From Xylona heveae TC161 (taxonomy: Eukaryota > Ascomycota > Xylonomycetes > Xylonales > Xylonaceae), in contig NW_017264206.1 of NCBI RefSeq assembly GCF_001619985.1, positions 248,001 to 312,000 of the forward strand: DNA of 64,000 nt, read 5' to 3'. The notes below the pieces were generated by a model. That model did not search any database. It saw only the letters and a list, made by a program, of their open reading frames with translations, and was not told the DNA's origin. A program made the translations under genes and the position numbers. Position 1 is the first letter of the stretch; each line of letters starts with the position of its first letter. Positions 56,979 to 64,000 of the stretch are shown piece after piece.

Positions 56979-59900
56979 ATGTCTATGTCCCCTGGGCCGG
57001 AATCCCTGCGTGTCGAAGGCGGCATTAATGCGACAAGAGCACGCAGCAGATCCCCAAACGGACCATACGACCAACGAAGACCGAGATCTCCTTACCAAGG
57101 AGGACCACTGCAGAGTCCGCGCCCAAGATCACCATTTGGAGAACCAACCCAAATTCAACGGCCGAAATCACCCTACCGACAGCCCACTTACGACCAACGG
57201 CCCCGATCTCCATATAGAGAACCAACTCACGCTCAGAGACCCCGGTCCCCGTACGGAGAGCCCGGCCTTGATCAACGGTCTCGTTCACCGTATGGAGAAC
57301 CACTAAAGCCAGCGTCACGGGACCCAAATCGCTCGCGCAGCCGTGAACGCAGGCCGGGAGGCTACGGTGGCTTGGGCGACGAAAGCGCTGCTGAACTGCT
57401 GCCTCTGTCAGGAGCGCGCTCGCCGCATTTGGAACCCACGGCAGCACTTTCGCCTATGGATCGGCCGGGGAGTAGCCGTGGTGGCTGGAACGAGTATCGG
57501 AATAATGGCCAGACAAACGGAGTAAATGGGACAGGTGCATATGGTGACGGGCCTGGGAGTAGGCAGATTGAAGGTTAGCATACATCGTGACTTTCAAGTC
57601 TTTATAAGAAGGAAATGCTGGAATTGAGTTGTCAGCGAGTGTTCAGACAATGTTCGCTGGGCGCATAGACTCAAATTGCTTTCTGGAGAGCCTTGGAGCG
57701 GAAATGAATATCAAGCAGAATAGGCTGACGTAGGGCCCAGATGTACTACAACAAATTCAGCGCGACTGGAACTTCATGACAAAAGATGATTGCTTGCCGG
57801 TGCAGGTGGCGCTTCAGCTGCTTGACACGAGCTCCTTAGGGCGTGCGCATCAATATGACAATTTTCAGCTCACACATCAACAACTACAGAGTGCGCTAAA
57901 GGCAATTGTCAATGGTAGGTGGGATGATCAGCAAGACAGGGTATTGGCTGACGAGGTCTAGACCATCACCAGGGATTCAATAGTTCTATAGGAACCTTTC
58001 ATAAGATCCAATCTAGTATACAGGCGTCACAGGGACGGATACGAACGTTGAGAGATTCATTGGTACAAGCAAAGACAAATCTCTCCTCAAGCAAGCCGGA
58101 GCTCAAGGATCTGGCAACTTCGTCTCAGAAATATGAGGAAATGCTGCAAGTGTTAGGGCGGATGTAAGTCGGAAGACATTAAGAACTATGGAGGATGCTA
58201 ATTCTTAACAGAGAGCAGTTACAGCTGGTCCCAGAGAAACTGGAAGCTCGCATCTCGGAGAAGCGCTTTCTTGCTGCAGTGGACGTTCTTCAAGATGGCC
58301 TCCGTTTGATCCGCCGTACGGAGATGGAGAATATCAGGGCATTATCAGATTTGAAGGTCTATCTAAATAATCAACATACAGTATGGGTTGTGTCGAGCCC
58401 GCTTTGTGCGAAGAACGCTAATATTTTTAGTCTCTCACCGATATATTAGTTGAAGAGCTACATAACCATCTATATCTTAAATCACCTTATTGTCAAGACC
58501 GGTGGAGAATTTATGCAGAACACCAGGGAAAGACTACAGGAGATGGTATGTCGTCAGGGATAGGCGACCTCCTGGGATACTGCTTGAGAAAGCGCTAACG
58601 ATATCCAGACCCAAGAAATACGAGGCCAGTCTATGTTTTCCTCGATGCGGCAGATATTCTGAAGCCTGTAAGAGGGATCGCTGCTTGGGCTTAAAATGGC
58701 TTTGATTCTGACTACAAACAGATGACTGAGGATGCATCCCGTAACCCCGAGGCTGACACGTTCTATTATATTCACATGATCGTCGATTCTCTGAACCGAA
58801 TGGGTCGCCTGGATGTTGCCATAGACCGCATCAGTCAGAGACTTCCAGTTGAGTTATTCAAGGTTGTTGACAAAACAAACAAGGAAGTTGATCAGAGACA
58901 TCCAAGCACACTTCGTGGGCATGCAGAAAATGACCAGGCCAGGCTCGAGGTTGTAACCAGCAAGAACGACGTAAGGGCTACAATCATGAATGATTTCCTG
59001 TCAACTCTTTACGCCAAGTTTGAGGCCATTGCCGAGGGTCATCGTGCTGTCCACCATGTTGTCAGTGGTATTGTTTCGCGTGAAGGGATCGCCAAGCCGG
59101 ACCATCTGATGAGTAGTTTCAAGGAATTGTGGAAACTGTATCAAAGCGAGGTGTGTTATATCCTGATAACTTATGCCGGCCGGAAGCTGATGTTTATAGA
59201 TGCGTTCAATCCTCCATGATTACCTTGCCACAGACAGTGATGTGTCTTACTCTGCTGGTGCAGCACCTCTTGGTGGCATAAGATATCCGCATAGAATTCA
59301 GCGTGACCGATCAAAGGTAGGTATTAAGGCGTTATTATGGGGAATTATTTGCTAACAGTGGACTATAGCGGATGTTTAAGCTCTCTGATATGGACAACCA
59401 GTCCACGCAACTGACAACAGAGCAAGAGGATCTAGAGCAGATTCTGAAATCCTCTGTGCCTGGACTTGTGTCAGATTCCCGACGACCAGCTGGCGCAAGT
59501 AGTAACGAGGCGAATGGACAACACGAAGGAGGAGCTACCGGGCACAAACTTCTAATTGAACCCAGTGTCTTCAATATGGGAATCCTTCTTCCTCCGTCTC
59601 TTGCATTTCTCCAGCGGCTCAAGGACGTTGTTCCTCCTGACTCTGACATTGTCCTGAGTACTCTGACTTCTTTCCTTGACGATTTCCTCGTAAATGTATT
59701 CCATCCTCAGCTCGACGAAAGCTTGATGGATCTGTGCACTCGCACTTTTATCGAGCTTGATGCTTTCCAACAAGATCCCGGATGGGCAAACCATGCCAAA
59801 TCTCCCATTCTCAAGGTAAGCTTTTTTCTCATGGGTAATTCGATCTATTGCTGATCTCTGTTAGGGAACAACGGCATTCTTCAATCTCATCAGTGCATTC

Positions 59901-61454
59901 TGCAAGATGCTGGATAATATACCCCACGATCAGGCCTTTACTCAACTCATCATTACCCAGATGGTGACTTATTACGACAAGTGCTGCGGCTGGTACAAAG
60001 GTGAGTGACTGCGTTTTGTAATATACATGGTACTGTGGTTGACGTTGGTAGCGTTGGTTACAAAGTCCCCTTCCCAATTACAGGAAGGCAGCTCGCGATT
60101 ACGCGCCGCCGCGGCGATTACGGAACCCGGAGAACTCAGGGACATACTCACAAGGTTGTGGGATACTGTTGACGGTGATGAGAGTAGGAAGGAGGAGCTT
60201 ATACAAAAGGTCTGCTTGAATCCTTAAGCGTAAGATTTATCATCATGCTGACAGATTTAGGAAATCGAGGATCTGCTCAGACGAAACAAGGATGCGCCTT
60301 TGGATGCAGTAGATATTATAGGAGATAACAAGACTATTGGATATCTCTGCATGCTGTATACTAGCATGGTCAGTCGCCATGAGTGATCAATACGTGATGA
60401 GAGAGAGCAGTACTGACAGAGAAATAGGAGTGGCTCGCAGCCAGAGTTGGTCGCCTCCGGCATATCAGTGACCGCTCCAACGATTCAACACGCAGAGAGC
60501 CCGGAAAGCCGGGCCGTCCACGGCGCTGGACTCTACTTAATTCGCCACGGCCACAGGGCGATGAAACGAAGACTTACCTCCCAATGACTCAAGAGAGCGC
60601 TGTGTATGTCAATTGTGCCCTTATCTGTTGATATATGAAAACATGCTTATAATAGTTCAGAACATTCGACGGCGTGGTCAACTCCTACAGAGAATTAGCC
60701 ACTACGGCGCTATTCACACTCCATCTTGAAATCCGATGCCAAGCGATACAGAAACTCTCACAAGTGTTCCAAAATACGCATAAGCTCGAACAAGCGGTCA
60801 ACGAGGCAGACCCGACGATAATAGCCCTCAACTCAAACCTGGTTACATTTGATGAGACAATTTCAACCTACGTCGGGAAACGAGAACATCAGTAAGCTTC
60901 CAAATCTTATAGACCCTTTTCTGCTTTTGCGATACATATTTACATGCTATCTTTCCCCTATGTCCTTTTCGTGCGTCGAACCCTCTCGATTAATCGATAT
61001 TCTTTACAGATTCATAACCAATTCTCTCGGTCGACTGCTCGATACCCTACTCATCCACAGCCCTACTCGCATTCCCGTGATGAACATGCATGGCTGTGAG
61101 CGGATGCAGCTCAACATTCTCGTCCTGCAGCAGAATCTCAAAAACATTGAAACCGAAGACGATGTTAGTCTGGCACGTAGCTCGCGCTTTTTCGACCTCT
61201 TTGTCGATGGTCCCGACGCAATCGTCGAGCGCGCGAGGAAGGCATCTGCATCTGCTAGCTCTAAGGGTCCAAATAAAGACCAAAATCAAGAGCAGAATCC
61301 AGGCCTCGAGTTCACGTATGATGAACTCAAAGCCTTGGTGGAACTTTGCTACTCTGAAGGTCTCACATCTGAGCGCAGAGAGGCAAGCATGCAGGCAAAG
61401 AGGAAGCTGAATGACTGTTTACTTGGCCTGAGTGAACATTTGTGGCAGACTTGA
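56979..61454 (+). CDS. SEC8: Exocyst complex component Sec8
   Basis: Subunit of the eight-part exocyst tether that docks secretory vesicles at the plasma membrane, important at hyphal tips. The 15 exons 56979-57573, 57741-57914, 57962-58163, 58212-58380, 58431-58545, 58609-58667, 58722-59150, 59200-59316, 59369-59815, 59865-60000, 60052-60209, 60261-60368, 60428-60603, 60661-60891 and 61010-61454 close in frame to 1186 residues. The Sec8 coiled-coil N-domain starts near residue 199 (VLQQIQRDWNFMTKDDCLP), and QLVPEKLEARISEKRF, MTEDASRNPEADTFYYI, MFKLSDMD and CERMQLNILVLQQNLKNIE follow. The first 200 residues are a disordered Arg/Ser/Pro-rich extension with about six RPRSPY(R/G)EP repeats. One donor is GTCTGC and one GTCAGT, both unusual. 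Confidence 0.94.
57078..57302 (+). repeat. 39-bp tandem coding repeat in SEC8
   Basis: Residues about 34-108 of Sec8. The unit of 13 residues is RPRSPY(R/G)EPTxxQ; the clearest copies start at residues 48, 61, 74, 87 and 100, with an imperfect one at 34. The SPY/RSP cores look like sites for proline-directed or SR-type kinases. Confidence 0.8.
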
Positions 61455-61921
61455 AGCATGGTATAATCTTGTTAAATTTATTTTTGTACGCCTAACTCAA
61501 GTTAGTCGTACGAGTTGTAGCTGTATACCAATATATCCGTCATCTTAAATATTAATGGGCACTTCATTTATACAACGAGCTTGACGTTCATGTGTTTGGA
61601 TTTTGCTGTAAAGCAGCCGGTGGCGGCGAGTGTTAGTGGCGGTGGTGCTCGCCCTCGCCCGCATTCTTCTCACCGCCCCACTCCATCAGCCAATGACAGC
61701 ACGTACACAGCGGCAATATATTTCCCTCGCTCTCCAACACCGTAAATGTCCGATTTGACTCCCTAAGTTATAAGCTTCTCTCCACCCATTCGATTTTCAC
61801 TTACATCTTTAATCTATATATCTTTCCGATCATCTTACTCTTTCACTGAATTACATCAGATACATCGACACCTTAAAACTTTATCACAGGCCCGGCATAC
61901 ATCTAAATTAATAAGCTCAGA
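61455..61921. promoter_or_regulatory. SEC8 3' region and UTR4 promoter/leader
   Basis: 467 bp; the last 200 bp are A/T/C-rich leader sequence. No gene seen. Confidence 0.55.
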
Positions 61922-63479
61922 ATGGCGGGGCAGAAAATAAAAGCGGTTGTGCTGGATATTGGTGAGTAGTTAACCCCAAGCTTCTCTTTTCCTACTTTCA
62001 CAGATTAGCTCTATTCAAGAAATTTGCTTTGATTTGTTTCATTTCTATACATATTATGGCCGATGCACTTGTCGCGTATTTTGTTATTTTTATCTTATTT
62101 TTATTTTACCCCTTCCGCCTTTTCCTTCGGTCTACGGATTTCTTTTGGCTTGATTTGATCCTGCAAATGTTCAGTATACTCTCTTTTGGTTGTTTTCTGT
62201 CTAATTATTTCTCGCATTCTATTTTGTGACAAAACTCAATTCGAATTGAGGTTAAATGTTCTTATTTTTGGTTTGCGTTTCTTTATCAATCCTTTTCGCC
62301 ACCAACCAAGCGTGCATTTCTCCAGCACCACATACAACCCGACAAATCTGTATCGGGCAGAATATAACTAACATCAATCACAGAGGGCACCGTCTGTCCC
62401 ATTTCTTTCGTCAAGGATGTTCTTGTACGTTTTTTCATGTCCTCTCCTCTCCTCTCCTCTCCTCTCCTTCCCTTTCCATTCCTCTCCTTTCCTCTTCACT
62501 TCTCTCCTATTTAACTCCTCCTTCAACCTTCCTCCTGTCACCCCTCCCCCAACTCCCCTCCCGACGCTTTTCCAATCCAATCCAATCCAATCCAGCAATA
62601 CTCTACATCCTTTTCCCAACCTTCCCAATCTTCCCACCCCACTCCCACGATCCACCATGAATTAATCCCTTACCCCCACCCTCCCCTTAAGACCACTCTA
62701 CTAACACTACCACACAGTTCCCCTACTCTCTGCACGCTCTCCCCTCTGTGCTCTCCACTCAATGGGATTCTCCATCTTTCGCTCCCTTCCGGGACGCATT
62801 CCCCGCCGAAGCACGCACCTCTCCCGCCGCATTCGAGGCACACGTGCACGATCTTACCGCCAAGGACGTCAAGATTGCGTACCTCAAGGGCCTGCAAGGG
62901 TATTTGTACCAGCACGGGTACGCGACAGGGGCCTTGAAGACGCCGTTTTTCAGGGACGTGGCGCCGAGTATTAAGCGCTGGAAGGAAGATTCAAGGGGAC
63001 TGATGGTGGGGATTTATTCTTCAGGGTCGATTTCTGCGCAGAAGTTGCTGTTTAGGTATGCGGCTTTGGATACGGCAGCGAGTGCGACTACGAATGCCGC
63101 GTCTTCGTCGGCCTCAAAAGGAGCTTTGACGGAGTCAAAGGGTGCTGAGAACGAGGAAGAAAATGAGGCTGAGGAGAAAAAAGGGACTGAGACCGAGGAC
63201 CTTACGCCGCTGCTGTCGGCATACTACGACACGACGACGGCAGGATACAAGGCCGAGTCGTCAAGCTATACGTACATCTCGCGCGACCTGGACCTGGCGC
63301 CCGAGGAGATTTTGTTTCTGAGCGATAGCGTCAAGGAAGTAGTTGCGGCAAGAGCGGCTGGGTTGAGAGCGAAGGTTGTCGTGAGAGAGGGGAACCCGGT
63401 GCTGAGTGATGAGGAAATGGAGCAAGCGGTGGAGAATGGAGAGGAGATTGTTACGAGTTTGGAGGATGTGGATGTTTAG
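61922..63479 (+). CDS. UTR4: Enolase-phosphatase E1 (methionine salvage)
   Basis: HAD-type enzyme of the methionine salvage pathway that enolises and dephosphorylates 2,3-diketo-5-methylthiopentyl-1-phosphate. The exons 61922-61961, 62384-62424 and 62718-63479 close in frame to 280 residues. Motif I VVLDIEGTVCPISFVKDVL is rebuilt across the first intron. Motif II is GIYSSGSISAQKLLF, and the late motif is EEILFLSDSVKEVVAARAAG. Residues about 145-188 are an insert of Ala/Ser then Glu-rich sequence (NEEENEAEEKKGTETED) before the conserved LTPLLSAYYDTTTAG. The introns are unusually long for this window (422 and 293 bp); the second holds pentanucleotide repeats. Confidence 0.94.
62436..62600. repeat. 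Pentanucleotide microsatellites in UTR4 intron 2
   Basis: (CTCCT)n at about 62438-62467 and (CCAAT)n at about 62570-62595, within an intron that is nearly all pyrimidine on the + strand. Confidence 0.75.
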
Positions 63480-63662
63480 ATGTTAGATGGTGAGATGTGG
63501 AGTCTCGAAGGAGGTTTTGAGTGGTTGTATGATTTTATCTTAGAACGAGAGGGTAAATAGCTATAGACTGAAGAAGAAAAGATCATAACGGAAACAATGC
63601 AGTGCAGCCAAGGACTTTTCAATGTCTTCTCAGCAGAGCGGTAAATAAAATGATAAGCAGTA

Positions 63663-64000
<338 letters not shown>

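Overview
The window is nuclear DNA of a filamentous ascomycete, most likely Eurotiales (Aspergillus/Penicillium/Talaromyces relatives). The evidence is many short GT-AG introns (about 45-120 bp), compact 200-600 bp divergent promoters, intron-bearing tRNA genes, and proteins that read like Aspergillus-type PBN1, Sec8, AOS1, ORC4 and RNA-dependent RNA polymerase. I rebuilt the spliced genes by hand. All but one close in frame; the exception is the importin gene.

Left part (1-32.5 kb): a dense run of housekeeping genes. In order these are NDUFA12 (partial, -), PGS1 (+), a HAD phosphatase (+), a peroxiredoxin-like protein (+), LTV1 (-) and LSG1 (+) back to back, SARAF (-), PBN1 (+), AOS1 (-), an unrecognised conserved-looking protein with a split start codon (+), ORC4 (+), SEC61 alpha (+), an L-type amino-acid permease (+) and a TauD/TfdA-type dioxygenase (+).

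Middle (32.5-39.7 kb): a 7 kb gene-poor, AT-rich island. It holds two related non-autonomous DNA elements. One is intact-looking, with terminal inverted repeats and a probable 8-bp target duplication (hAT-like). The other is an older copy that differs largely by C-to-T/G-to-A changes, which suggests repeat-induced point mutation. The rest of the island has only short degenerate reading frames.

Right part (39.7-64 kb): PDX1/SNZ vitamin B6 synthase (-), an RNAi-type RNA-dependent RNA polymerase (+), a FUN14 mitochondrial protein (+), tRNA-Ser (-), an importin-beta family receptor (-), Xaa-Pro aminopeptidase P (+), tRNA-Phe (-), exocyst SEC8 (+), enolase-phosphatase UTR4 (+) and the 3' part of a fumarate-reductase-like flavoprotein (-, cut by the edge).

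These are mostly independent core genes, not one pathway. The clearest functional pairing is LTV1/LSG1, 40S and 60S ribosome export/maturation factors sharing one 310-bp divergent promoter. I do not see a new multi-gene system. The most unusual signals are the hAT-like MITE pair with RIP-like decay, a start codon split by an intron, two upstream ORFs whose stop overlaps the main start (ATGA), a reading-phase break in the importin gene, a locally altered frame in the dioxygenase, and a repeat-rich N-terminal extension on Sec8.
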